Source: Gracilibacillus ureilyticus
GTDB taxonomy: Bacteria; Bacillota; Bacilli; Bacillales; Amphibacillaceae
Assembly (NCBI RefSeq): GCF_900111195.1
Contig: NZ_FOGL01000002.1
Location: 225,902-289,901 of the forward strand
Direction: 5' to 3'
Length of the DNA stretch: 64,000 nt
In this document: positions 37,509 to 45,794 of the stretch, in pieces
Position numbering within the stretch: the stretch's first letter is position 1
Layout of the letters: each line of letters starts with the position of its first letter
The notes under the pieces: generated by a model
Seen by the model: the letters and a program-made list of their open reading frames with translations, nothing else
Told to the model about the DNA's origin: nothing
Databases searched by the model: none
Program-made: the position numbers and the translations under genes

Positions 37509-38501
37509 TTATTGAATTCGTGGGGGACCGGAACTCTCTCTAGCCGTTAATGTAGGAGATAATTTCTTTACTAACTCCACCCTCTCCTCTGACTCAATAC
37601 GTTCAATTATCGCATGGACGATTTCTTCTGCCAAAACATCTACAGGTACACCAATACAAGTCATCGGAACTTCTGTTGTTGCCATTTGTGGTATATTATC
37701 ATAGCTGACAAGAGAGATATCATTAGGGATGCTTATTCCCTTTTCTGTAAGTGCACGCATAATCCCTCCACTAATATCATAACTTCCTCCAATTATGGCA
37801 GTAGGCTGTTGACCTTCATTTTGCAATACTTTTTCTACTGCAGTGTAACCATCAAACCAATTTAGTCCTTTGGAATCAATAATTTGTTTGTACTTCTCTA
37901 AGCCAAACTGTTTCATAGCCTTTTCATACCCTTCCACTTTTTCCAATTGAAGTGCATCTTTTGTATCAAACTGCCCGATGTAAGTGATATTACGGTGACC
38001 AAGTTCATATAAATGTTTTACTGCCTTTTGCATCGATGCTTCATGATTGGCATCAATAATCGGGTAGGAGGTCTCATTTTTTCCAGAAACACCGTAAACA
38101 ACAAATGGGATGGGATCTTGAGTAATTGATACTTCATTGGATTCACCAAATATGATCATCCCGTCTACTTGAAACTTTTTGAAGGTTTCCATAGCTGTTT
38201 CCTGAGAATCGACTGATAATATCATTGAGTATGAAGTGTTTTCGAATGCTTTACTAATGTTAGTGACTAATGTAGCGAGGACAATCCTTTCAATTGTCGG
38301 CCACATTAAGCCAATCACATCGGTTCTTTTTCTAACTAATTGTTTTGCTGCAAGGTTTGGTTCATATCCCATTTCTTCAGCAACTTTTAAGATTTTCCTT
38401 TTTGTTGCTTCTTTTACTAATGGACTATTATTTAAAGCTTTTGACACAGTAGAATAGCTTACTCCAGCAACCTTTGCGATATCCTTAATTGTAACTGTCA
38501 T
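37509..38501 (-). CDS. LacI-family transcriptional regulator of uronate genes
   Basis: This is a full-length LacI/GalR repressor of about 330 residues. The N-terminal helix-turn-helix MTVTIKDIAKVAGVSYSTVS and hinge LAAKQLVRKRTDVIGLMWPT are followed by a periplasmic-binding-protein-like effector domain. It is divergent from uxaE-uxaC, and a 22-base perfect palindrome (38573-38594) overlaps their start of transcription, so it very likely represses them and itself, with a uronate intermediate as inducer. The start at 38501 is preferred because AGGTGATGAAG precedes it; GTG 38510 and ATG 38507 fall within the ribosome binding site. Confidence 0.88.
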   Translation of the reverse strand: MTVTIKDIAKVAGVSYSTVSKALNNSPLVKEATKRKILKVAEEMGYEPNLAAKQLVRKRTDVIGLMWPTIERIVLATLVTNISKAFENTSYSMILSVDSQETAMETFKKFQVDGMIIFGESNEVSITQDPIPFVVYGVSGKNETSYPIIDANHEASMQKAVKHLYELGHRNITYIGQFDTKDALQLEKVEGYEKAMKQFGLEKYKQIIDSKGLNWFDGYTAVEKVLQNEGQQPTAIIGGSYDISGGIMRALTEKGISIPNDISLVSYDNIPQMATTEVPMTCIGVPVDVLAEEIVHAIIERIESEERVELVKKLSPTLTARESSGPPRIQ

Positions 38502-38542
38502 CTTCATCACCTATATCTTTCTTAAAAATAATCATTTTATAG

Positions 38543-38571
38543 TTGAGATCTTTTATTAAATAGTATATCAT
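38543..38571 (+). promoter_or_regulatory. Predicted SigA promoter of uxaE-uxaC
   Basis: TTGAGA (38543-38548) and TATCAT (38566-38571) are 17 bases apart. The operator palindrome starts two bases after the -10, so the predicted transcription start lies inside it. Confidence 0.6.
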
Positions 38572-38572
38572 A

Positions 38573-38594
38573 AAAATAACAACGTTGTTATTTT
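38573..38594. promoter_or_regulatory. 22-bp perfect palindromic LacI-type operator
   Basis: AAAATAACAAC (38573-38583) is followed directly by its perfect complement (38584-38594), giving the CG-centred symmetry expected of LacI-family operators. It lies between the divergent LacI gene and uxaE, immediately downstream of the predicted promoter. Confidence 0.75.
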
Positions 38595-38609
38595 ATTTTC
38601 TGAAATAGC

Positions 38610-38623
38610 TGAAACCGCTAACA
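38610..38623 (+). promoter_or_regulatory. cre (CcpA site), full consensus match
   Basis: TGAAACCGCTAACA fits TGWAANCGNTNWCA at every position. It is between the operator and the uxaE ribosome binding site, so CcpA could block elongation into uxaE-uxaC. Confidence 0.75.
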
Positions 38624-38650
38624 ACGGAATTCTTTGAAGGAGTGAATAGA

Positions 38651-40141
38651 GTGGAGCAATTTAATAAAGTTATTGAGACATTAGCACAGGGGAATAAACC
38701 ATCGTCAGCGGATGGAGTGACTGTTTATGAAAGTTCGTTTGAACAAAAAGATGGTACAAATCTTGTTATGGTGAAATCAGGTACAGATAAATATTTACTG
38801 GCGGCAGGAGAAAGTGATTTATTTAGCGAATTAAATGGTGAGTCAGTGGGTACGGGAAAAGTATGTGCTCTATCACATGAAAACCGTCTTGTACTTAATA
38901 AATATTTTGATTATACTGTACCGCAGGCTTTTGGTACGAAAATTGCAACAATGGGACTTGGTGATCGTCTTGGTGTCGCTTCACCGGGACATATTGAAAC
39001 AACTAGAAACCGAAAAGTAAAACCGATCCTTGCTCAGCAAAGTATTCGTGAGTTGACTTTATTAAATCGTACAATGACAGATATTTTAGATGCAGCGAGC
39101 TTCGCGGTATTCCAGGAAGGATACAAAGATGGTTATGGAGCAGATGCGGATCATATTAAATTAGAGAAAGATATTGCCTATGCAATTGAACTTGGATTCA
39201 GCTTCCTTACATTAGATTGTTCGGAACAAATTCGTAATGATATTGAAGGTGCTTCATCAGAAGATATTCAAAAAGAGTATGCAGGACTTCCTGTTGACAG
39301 AAAAGAATATTTCAACAGCCATTACTTAAATAAAACATTTGATGTACAGGGATTGGAAATCAAATTTGATGAAGATAGTCTTGTGAAAAATGTTTTAGTA
39401 TACGGAGAAGCAATCGACTTTATGGAGCATGTATATAATGAGCATGTCGCAAAAGCAGATAAAGCGATCGACTTTGAAATATCAATTGACGAAACAGAAA
39501 CCGTAACTGCACCTGAAGCACACTTCTTTGTTGCAGAAGAGTTAAGAAGAAGAGGAGTAACTGTCCAAAGTTTAGCACCTAGATTTTGTGGTGAATTCCA
39601 GAAAGGCATTGACTACATCGGGGACCTGGAGCAGTTTGAAAAAGAATTGCATGAACATGCAGAGATCGCAAAATATTTTGGCTATAAATTAAGTATTCAC
39701 TCCGGTAGTGATAAATTTAGTGTGTTTCCTATTATCGGAAAATATACTGAAGGATTATTACACATTAAAACAGCAGGTACAAACTGGTTAGAAGCTGTGC
39801 GTGTTATTGCAGTAGAAAATCCTGACCTTTACCGCCGTATGCATGTATATGCAGAAGATCACTTTGAAGAAACGTTACAATATTACCATGTAACACCAGA
39901 TTTAGACAGTGTCGCACCACTTGATGACACATCTGATGCAGATCTGCCAAAATACATGGATCATGATGCTGCAAGACAATTATTCCATGTAACTTACGGT
40001 ATCCTTTTAACAGCAAAAGATGATTCGGGCAAAGATTTATTCCGCACAGAGTTTTTTGAAACCTTACTAAACAATGAAGACACATACCGAAATGGACTTG
40101 TAAAACACATCGGGCGTCATCTCGACTTACTAGGACTTTAA
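38651..40141 (+). CDS. uxaE: Tagaturonate epimerase (UxaE family)
   Basis: This protein of about 496 residues belongs to the tagaturonate/fructuronate epimerase family first described in Thermotoga maritima. It links galacturonate breakdown to the fructuronate branch by C3 epimerisation. Recognisable parts include ATMGLGDRLGVASPGH near 97-112, GYGADADHIK, EAHFFVAEELRRRG and KLSIHSGSDKFSVFPIIGKY near 350-370. Its position before uxaC and divergent from a LacI regulator fits. GTG 38651 is favoured by GAAGGAGTG 8 bases upstream; GTG 38642 overlaps that site. It provides an alternative to the UxaB/UxaA tagaturonate route. Confidence 0.85.
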   Translation: MEQFNKVIETLAQGNKPSSADGVTVYESSFEQKDGTNLVMVKSGTDKYLLAAGESDLFSELNGESVGTGKVCALSHENRLVLNKYFDYTVPQAFGTKIATMGLGDRLGVASPGHIETTRNRKVKPILAQQSIRELTLLNRTMTDILDAASFAVFQEGYKDGYGADADHIKLEKDIAYAIELGFSFLTLDCSEQIRNDIEGASSEDIQKEYAGLPVDRKEYFNSHYLNKTFDVQGLEIKFDEDSLVKNVLVYGEAIDFMEHVYNEHVAKADKAIDFEISIDETETVTAPEAHFFVAEELRRRGVTVQSLAPRFCGEFQKGIDYIGDLEQFEKELHEHAEIAKYFGYKLSIHSGSDKFSVFPIIGKYTEGLLHIKTAGTNWLEAVRVIAVENPDLYRRMHVYAEDHFEETLQYYHVTPDLDSVAPLDDTSDADLPKYMDHDAARQLFHVTYGILLTAKDDSGKDLFRTEFFETLLNNEDTYRNGLVKHIGRHLDLLGL

Positions 40142-40174
40142 TATATTCAATTTTTGAAAAGGCAGGGGATACAA

Positions 40175-41575
40175 ATGAAAGCATTTATGGATGATAACTT
40201 TGTTTTGAATAACAAAACAGCAGAGAAGCTGTACCATCAATATGCGAAAGACTTACCGATTATAGACTATCATTGCCATTTGAGTCCACAGGAAATCTAT
40301 GAAAATACTCAATTCGAAAACATTACAAAAGTTTGGCTATATGGTGATCACTATAAATGGCGTGCAATGAGAGCAAACGGTATTGAAGAAAAGTATGTTA
40401 CTGGAGATGGCAGTGACTATGATAAATTTATGGCATGGGCAAAGACTGTTCCAATGCTGATTGGTAACCCGCTCTATCACTGGACACACCTTGAGTTAAA
40501 GCGCTACTTTGGAGTAGAAGAAACATTAAATGAGAATACGGCTCCAGCTATTTGGGAAAAGGTAAATAAACTACTTAACAGTGGAGAGTGGAATGTTCGT
40601 GATTTTATTGTTAAGTCAGGTGTGGAAGTAGTTTGTACGACGGATGATCCGACAGATTCCTTGGAGTACCATGAGAAGATTAAAGCGGACTCAAGCTTCG
40701 ATGTAAAAGTATTACCGAGTTTCCGTCCGGATAAAGGGTTGGAAATTAACCGTGATACTTTTGTTGGCTGGGTAGCAAAGCTGGCAGATGTTTCCGGAAT
40801 AACTATTGATTCTTATGATGCTTTCCTGAAAGCTCTGGAACAGCGGATTGAATTCTTCCATGAAATTGGCGGACGCGTTTCTGATCACGCTTTAGATACA
40901 ATGATGTATGAAGAAGCTACAGAAGAGGAAGTAGCTGAGATCTTTGCTAAAGGAATCAAAAACGAAAAGGTATCATTGGAAGAAGAGAAAAAATACAAAT
41001 CATTCACACTGACTTTCTTAGGTAAACAATACCATAAGAGAGGATGGGCAATGCAATACCATATCAATGCCCACCGAAATAACAATACAAGAATGTTTAA
41101 CAACTTAGGACCTGACACTGGTTATGATTCAATGAATGATTCATTGTTAGCACAGCCGCTAGTTAAATTACTGGATTCTCTGGATCAGGCAGATGCATTG
41201 CCGAAGACTATTCTTTACTCATTAAATCCACGTGATAATGTAACGATTTCAACAATCATCGGCAGCTTCCAGGGCGGAGGAGTACCAGGCAAAATGCAAT
41301 TTGGTACAGCATGGTGGTTCAATGATACAAAGCTTGGGATGATTGATCAGATGGAAAAGTTAGCTGATAATGGTGTGTTCAGCCGATTCATTGGTATGCT
41401 GACAGATTCACGAAGCTTCCTTTCCTATACACGTCATGAGTATTTCCGCCGTATTATGTGTAACTTGATCGGTGAATGGGTGGAAAATGGTGAGTATCCA
41501 AATGATGAGGAAACATTGGCAAAAATCGTACAGAATATCTCCTATTATAATGCAAAAGAATACTTTGGATTTTAA
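40175..41575 (+). CDS. uxaC: Glucuronate/galacturonate isomerase
   Basis: This metal-dependent uronate isomerase of about 466 residues belongs to the amidohydrolase superfamily. It converts D-galacturonate to D-tagaturonate and D-glucuronate to D-fructuronate. Key features are DYHCHLSPQEI (metal-binding His33 and His35), VCTTDDPTDSLEYH near 160, QYHINAHRNNNTRMF near 296 and FRRIMCNLIGEWVENGEYP near the C-terminus. ATG 40175 follows AGGGGA; an in-frame TTG at 40154 has no ribosome binding site. It forms a two-gene operon with uxaE. Confidence 0.95.
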   Translation: MKAFMDDNFVLNNKTAEKLYHQYAKDLPIIDYHCHLSPQEIYENTQFENITKVWLYGDHYKWRAMRANGIEEKYVTGDGSDYDKFMAWAKTVPMLIGNPLYHWTHLELKRYFGVEETLNENTAPAIWEKVNKLLNSGEWNVRDFIVKSGVEVVCTTDDPTDSLEYHEKIKADSSFDVKVLPSFRPDKGLEINRDTFVGWVAKLADVSGITIDSYDAFLKALEQRIEFFHEIGGRVSDHALDTMMYEEATEEEVAEIFAKGIKNEKVSLEEEKKYKSFTLTFLGKQYHKRGWAMQYHINAHRNNNTRMFNNLGPDTGYDSMNDSLLAQPLVKLLDSLDQADALPKTILYSLNPRDNVTISTIIGSFQGGGVPGKMQFGTAWWFNDTKLGMIDQMEKLADNGVFSRFIGMLTDSRSFLSYTRHEYFRRIMCNLIGEWVENGEYPNDEETLAKIVQNISYYNAKEYFGF

Positions 41576-41587
41576 TAGTTAAATCAG

Positions 41588-41624
41588 GAAGCACAGACTT
41601 AGTATAGTTTGTGCTTCATTTTTG
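41588..41624 (+). terminator. Rho-independent terminator after uxaC
   Basis: GAAGCACAGACT (41588-41599) pairs with AGTTTGTGCTTC (41606-41617) with one G-U pair, followed by ATTTTTG. Confidence 0.8.
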
Positions 41625-41716
41625 TCACAGCGGCTATGTATGCTAGAAGTTTTGCTCACGATCATAAATGGACGGGAAGTATGAGAAAAAAGATAACCAA
41701 TTGGAACATATGCCAG

Positions 41717-41875
41717 TGAAAACAGATCAGGACGAAATCACATAAGTGGAGCCCGGAGATTTGGTTGTGAAAAGGAGATCAGGACGAAATCACATAAGTG
41801 GAGCCCGGAGATTTGGTTGTGAAAAGGAGATCAGGACGAAATCACATAAGTGGAGCCCAGAGATTTGGTTGTGAT
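41717..41875. repeat. Three tandem copies of a 52-bp repeat
   Basis: Copies begin at GATCAGGACG at 41725, 41777 and 41829, a period of exactly 52 bases. Copies 1 and 2 are identical over the unit; copy 3 differs by one base (CCCAG for CCCGG) and ends after GGTTGTGA. Each unit contains CACATAAGTG and a TCACA...TGTGA pair that could form a weak hairpin. I see no open reading frame, promoter or CRISPR-like spacer. The rest of 41625-41967 shows nothing else I can name. Confidence 0.9.
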
Positions 41876-41968
41876 TGCAAAACAGAACAATGCCTTAGCT
41901 AAATCGCCCGGATATCGGAAACTTATGGGCACATTAATTAATTTAAATAATCTCACCCTAAAATAGGG

Positions 41969-41996
41969 AGGGATAAGCATATACAAGCTTATCCTT
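41969..41996 (-). terminator. Terminator overlapping the yjbQ stop codon
   Basis: On the minus strand AAGGATAAGC pairs with GCTTATCCCT across a short loop, with a moderate T-rich tail. The left arm includes the end of the yjbQ-like gene. Confidence 0.6.
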
Positions 41997-42390
41997 CCAG
42001 CACTTTTACATGAAACTTACGTGATCTTGGACCATCAAATTCACAAAAATATATCCCCTGCCATGTACCTAGCACAAGATTCCCATTAGAAACAACCATT
42101 GTTTGACTATGTCCGACAGTACTAACTTTTAAATGTGCCGCAGTGTTTCCTTCCATGTGCAAATCTTCCGGATGCTCCCAAGGGTAAACTTCCCGCAACC
42201 GTCTAAGAAAATCTGTCTTGACATCTGGATCTGCATTTTCATTAACTGTAATCCCTGCTGTAGTATGCAGTGATGAAACAACAACCAGCCCGTTTTGAAT
42301 CTTATTTTCTCTTAGAAATTGTTCAACATCTGATGTGATGTCAATCATTTCATCATGTTTCTTTGTACGTAATTGAAAAGTCTTCTCCAT
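41989..42390 (-). CDS. YjbQ/UPF0047 family protein
   Basis: This protein of about 133 residues has the UPF0047 signature: [21 protein letters not shown] near 36-56, [16 protein letters not shown] and [15 protein letters not shown]. Family members, including E. coli YjbQ, can supply weak thiamine-phosphate synthase activity, and some annotations use that name. The physiological role is unsettled. ATG 42390 is preferred over GTG 42399, with AGGGTGA upstream. It is divergent from ridA. Confidence 0.88.
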   Translation of the reverse strand: MEKTFQLRTKKHDEMIDITSDVEQFLRENKIQNGLVVVSSLHTTAGITVNENADPDVKTDFLRRLREVYPWEHPEDLHMEGNTAAHLKVSTVGHSQTMVVSNGNLVLGTWQGIYFCEFDGPRSRKFHVKVLEG

Positions 42391-42492
42391 GAATATCACC
42401 CTTTTTTTAAAATTCTAACAATTATATTCTACTAAAAATCATTTATATGTTAAAATCTTCTGTGAAACAGTATGAAGAAAGGATGCGATAAA

Positions 42493-42870
42493 ATGGTAAA
42501 AGCAATACATACAAACAATGCGCCACAAGCAATTGGTCCGTATTCCCAGGCGATTGATGCAGGAGATCTAGTTTTCGTTTCGGGACAAATTCCTCTTAAC
42601 CCCGAAACGATGGAAGTAGTTGAGGGGGACATTGCGAAACAGACAGAGCAAGTGATGAACAATCTGCAAGCAGTACTAACTGAAGCAGGATTAAGTTTTG
42701 CTAATGTGGTGAAATTCACCATTTACATTACAAATATGGATGATTTCGCAACAATTAATGAAGCATATGCAAAATTTTTAAAAGAACCATACCCGGCACG
42801 TGCCACAGTTGAAGTTAGCAAGCTTCCAAAAGGTGTAGGGGTTGAAATGGACGTTATCGCAAAGAAATAA
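42493..42870 (+). CDS. ridA: RidA family enamine/imine deaminase
   Basis: This small trimeric protein of about 125 residues hydrolyses reactive enamines such as 2-aminoacrylate made by PLP enzymes. Family motifs are present: APQAIGPYSQAI near 9-20, FVSGQIPLNPETM and YPARATVEVSKLPKG with the key Arg near 104. ATG 42493 follows AAAGGATG; an upstream in-frame ATG at 42472 would put that site inside the gene. It is followed by a strong terminator and stands alone. Confidence 0.93.
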   Translation: MVKAIHTNNAPQAIGPYSQAIDAGDLVFVSGQIPLNPETMEVVEGDIAKQTEQVMNNLQAVLTEAGLSFANVVKFTIYITNMDDFATINEAYAKFLKEPYPARATVEVSKLPKGVGVEMDVIAKK

Positions 42871-42878
42871 GATAAATT

Positions 42879-42912
42879 AACCTTCTATCATTCATTGTTA
42901 GAAGGTTTTTAA
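42879..42912 (+). terminator. Rho-independent terminator after ridA
   Basis: AACCTTCTA (42879-42887) and TAGAAGGTT (42899-42907) are perfect arms followed by TTTTAAAA. Confidence 0.85.
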
Positions 42913-43027
42913 AACGGCTGAGAAGGGAATAGGAACACAGCATCCCTGTATATCTCATATTTTACTTCCCATATTCTCGTACATCTTGCATAATATAAGA
43001 GTAAGTATAAGAAAAAGGAGACAATCT

Positions 43028-43930
43028 ATGAAAAGAATATTATCAATGCTTGTTGTATCATTACTTGTTGGACTAGCTTTCTCTTCCACTCTCATTGCAA
43101 GCAGTGGGGACATAGGAATTGATGAGCGTTATGGAAAGCCAAAAGTGGTACTAGGTGAGGCTCTATCAGAGGAGCAAAAAGATCAGGTAAGAAACTTGCT
43201 GAATGTAACAGATCCGGAACAAGTAGATGAGTATATTGTAACAGCAGAAGATTTAGTGAATTTCATTGACGGTGACCCTAGCTCAAACATGTACTCTTCT
43301 GCTAAGATTACGAGACAAGGTGAAGGTTACGGGGTTGTTGTTAATATTGTCAACCCGGAGAATATCACCCAGGTAACAAGTGAAATGTATGCAAATGCAT
43401 TATTGACAGCCGGTATAGAGAATGCACTAGTTGAAGTTGCTTCCCCCTTAAAGGTCAGTGGGCATTCAGCATTAACAGGAATCTATAAAGCATATAATGT
43501 CGATGGAGAATCATTAGATAAAGAACGAATGGAAGTTGCGAATCAGGAATTGGATGTAGCAACAGACCTGACTGAAGATGCAGGTATTGATGAATCAAAA
43601 GTCAGTGAATTATTAACGGAAATTAAGAAACAGATAGCGGAACAAAACCCTGCTACTAAAGAAGATGTGGAAAGAATTGTGAGTGAGCAATTAGAGAATT
43701 TAAATATTCAATTAAGTCCGGAAGACCGTGAAATGCTGACAAATCTATTTGAGAAAATGCGTAATATTAATATTGATTTTGGTCAGGTGACAGAACAACT
43801 GGACAGCATTGTTGCTGATCTGAAAGGTAAGCTTGATGAAGTGACAGGCGGCGATACAGAAGGCTTCTGGCAGTCTGTAAAAGACTTTTTTACGAACCTA
43901 ATTGATTCAATCAGAGGATTATTCAGCTAG
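43028..43930 (+). CDS. DUF1002 secreted protein
   Basis: This protein of about 300 residues has a Sec signal peptide (MKRILSMLVVSLLVGLAFSS, cleavage near residue 25). The mature part begins with the DUF1002 pattern VVLGEALSEEQKDQVRNLL and contains GYGVVVNIVNPENIT and VEVASPLKVSGHSALTGIYKA. A coiled, Glu/Asp-rich C-terminal half (about 190-275) and an amphipathic end (FWQSVKDFFTNLIDSIRGLF) follow. Function is unknown for the family; it is common in Firmicutes. ATG 43028 follows AAAAAGGAGA. It is flanked by terminators and has no obvious link to the sugar genes. Confidence 0.85.
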   Translation: MKRILSMLVVSLLVGLAFSSTLIASSGDIGIDERYGKPKVVLGEALSEEQKDQVRNLLNVTDPEQVDEYIVTAEDLVNFIDGDPSSNMYSSAKITRQGEGYGVVVNIVNPENITQVTSEMYANALLTAGIENALVEVASPLKVSGHSALTGIYKAYNVDGESLDKERMEVANQELDVATDLTEDAGIDESKVSELLTEIKKQIAEQNPATKEDVERIVSEQLENLNIQLSPEDREMLTNLFEKMRNINIDFGQVTEQLDSIVADLKGKLDEVTGGDTEGFWQSVKDFFTNLIDSIRGLFS

Positions 43931-43944
43931 GATAAGAATAAGTG

Positions 43945-43988
43945 CTCCAGTATGTGATAGAAATGACATACTGGAGTTTACTTTTTCA
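43945..43988 (+). terminator. Rho-independent terminator
   Basis: CTCCAGTATGT (43945-43955) and ACATACTGGAG (43966-43976) are perfect 11-base arms followed by TTTACTTTTTC. Confidence 0.85.
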
Positions 43989-44072
43989 AGGTACACAGAG
44001 GAGTAATATCCTTTAGAGAATGTGAGAAATTAGCTATAATGATTATTAAAGAATGATAGCTGGAGGCTTAGT

Positions 44073-45794
44073 ATGCGAACTATTTTTAAATATGCTTTTA
44101 CATATTGGATTCCTATGATTATTGCATTATTTTTGATGATAGTAGAGCTGGTTGTTGAGCTGGTTCAGCCAGTCATCATGTCAAAAATTATAGATGAAGG
44201 TATTATCGCTGAGGATATGACGACCATTTATATTTACGGAGGGTGGTTATTATTTATCACTCTCATTGCTTTTACAGCAGGGATTAGCAGTTCTTTTTTT
44301 GCATCACATGTAAGCCAGGGAGTTGGCTATGATATGCGAAAGGACATGTTTACTAAAATTCAGATGCTATCCCCAATGAAAATGGAAAAGTTTCAGACAT
44401 CTTCGTTATTAACCAGGATGACAAACGATGTTACCCAGATACAAGGGTTGCTGTTTGGACTTATGCGCATTATGCTGAGAGCCCCTTTATTTATTATTTT
44501 TGGAATTGTCATGTCATTTACTATCAATGTTCCCTTGGCAACTATATTATTGATAACGCTCCCAATATTATTCGGAATTATGTTTTTTTTAATGATAAGA
44601 GGGATGCGCTTATTCCAATCTGTTCAGGAGAAAATTGATCATGTGAACCAAATTATCCGGGAGAACTTGCTTGCAATGAAATTAGTAAAAGCTTTCCATC
44701 GGCTCACATTTGAAAATAAACGTTTTCAGAAAGTGAACAACAGGTTAAAAGATCAAAACAAGAAAGCTCTCTGGGTTATGGAGATAGTCATGCCCATTGT
44801 TATGTTGATAATGAATATGGCCATGATTGCCTTGCTCTGGTTTGGGTCCATTCAGCTTGAGATGGATAATGCACAGGCAGGTGAGGTTGTAGCTGTCATA
44901 AACTATGCAACAAAAATGTTAGCTTCCTTTGGCGTTTTTTCGTTTTTATTAATGAATGTGACACGAGGAAAAGCTTCCGCTGTAAGGATTAATGAAGTTC
45001 TGGAAGAAAATACAGATGATGAAGTGAAAAGGATGGAGCATAGGAATAAGATAAAAGGTGCGGTGAAATTTGAAAATGTATCATTTAGATATCCTGGTTT
45101 AGAGCATGACGTTTTACACGAGATCAATTTATCTGTAAAGCAAGGGGAGAAAATAGGTATCCTTGGTGAAACAGGCTCTGGTAAAACGACATTACTCCAT
45201 TTAATTCCATTTTTATATCCTGCGACAAGCGGTATTGTTTATATTGATGATATAAAGATGGAGGACTGGGGAAATCGTGTCCGTCATGACATAACACTTG
45301 TACCACAGGAAGGCTTTTTGTTTTCCGGATCGATAAAAGAAAATATCGCATGGGGGAATGAACATCTAACAGATAATGAAATTGAAAAAGTTGCGAAAGA
45401 AGCACAATTAGATGACTTTATTCAAACATTGCCGAATAAATATGAAACACGAATTGGCCAGCGTGGAGTAAATTTGTCTGGTGGGCAAAAGCAGCGTCTT
45501 TCCATCGCCCGTGCATTAGCAGACAACCCTTCCATTCTGTTACTTGACGATAGTACAAGTGCGCTTGATGCTACTACGGAAAACAAGGTATTAGATGCCA
45601 TTAGAAAAAGGAAATGTACGACTTTTATTGTGTCTCAAAAAATTAGTTCAGTAGTGGATGCAGATCAGATCCTTGTCCTGGAAAAGGGTATGATAAAAGG
45701 AGCTGGCACCCACAAGGAGTTGCTGCAATCATTATCTTTATATCAAGAAATGTGGCAATCACAACAGAAGGATGGTGTTTTGATCGATGAGTAA
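44073..45794 (+). CDS. ABC exporter half-transporter, degenerate catalytic site (YheI/BmrC type)
   Basis: This 573-residue protein has six membrane segments followed by an ATPase domain. Walker A GETGSGKTT is near 365-373, the intact signature LSGGQKQR near 468 and Walker B ILLLDDSTSALD near 488. Here the catalytic Glu is Asp, and the switch His is Gln in IVSQKISS (near 520). This is the pattern of the non-hydrolysing half of a heterodimeric multidrug or lipid exporter such as BmrC of B. subtilis. It overlaps the next gene by eight bases. GGAGGCTT precedes the start. I see no BmrB-like leader peptide upstream. Confidence 0.88.
   Translation: MRTIFKYAFTYWIPMIIALFLMIVELVVELVQPVIMSKIIDEGIIAEDMTTIYIYGGWLLFITLIAFTAGISSSFFASHVSQGVGYDMRKDMFTKIQMLSPMKMEKFQTSSLLTRMTNDVTQIQGLLFGLMRIMLRAPLFIIFGIVMSFTINVPLATILLITLPILFGIMFFLMIRGMRLFQSVQEKIDHVNQIIRENLLAMKLVKAFHRLTFENKRFQKVNNRLKDQNKKALWVMEIVMPIVMLIMNMAMIALLWFGSIQLEMDNAQAGEVVAVINYATKMLASFGVFSFLLMNVTRGKASAVRINEVLEENTDDEVKRMEHRNKIKGAVKFENVSFRYPGLEHDVLHEINLSVKQGEKIGILGETGSGKTTLLHLIPFLYPATSGIVYIDDIKMEDWGNRVRHDITLVPQEGFLFSGSIKENIAWGNEHLTDNEIEKVAKEAQLDDFIQTLPNKYETRIGQRGVNLSGGQKQRLSIARALADNPSILLLDDSTSALDATTENKVLDAIRKRKCTTFIVSQKISSVVDADQILVLEKGMIKGAGTHKELLQSLSLYQEMWQSQQKDGVLIDE

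Noticed and set aside
41717..41875. CRISPR array
   Set aside because: The three repeats abut with no variable spacers and no cas genes are present.
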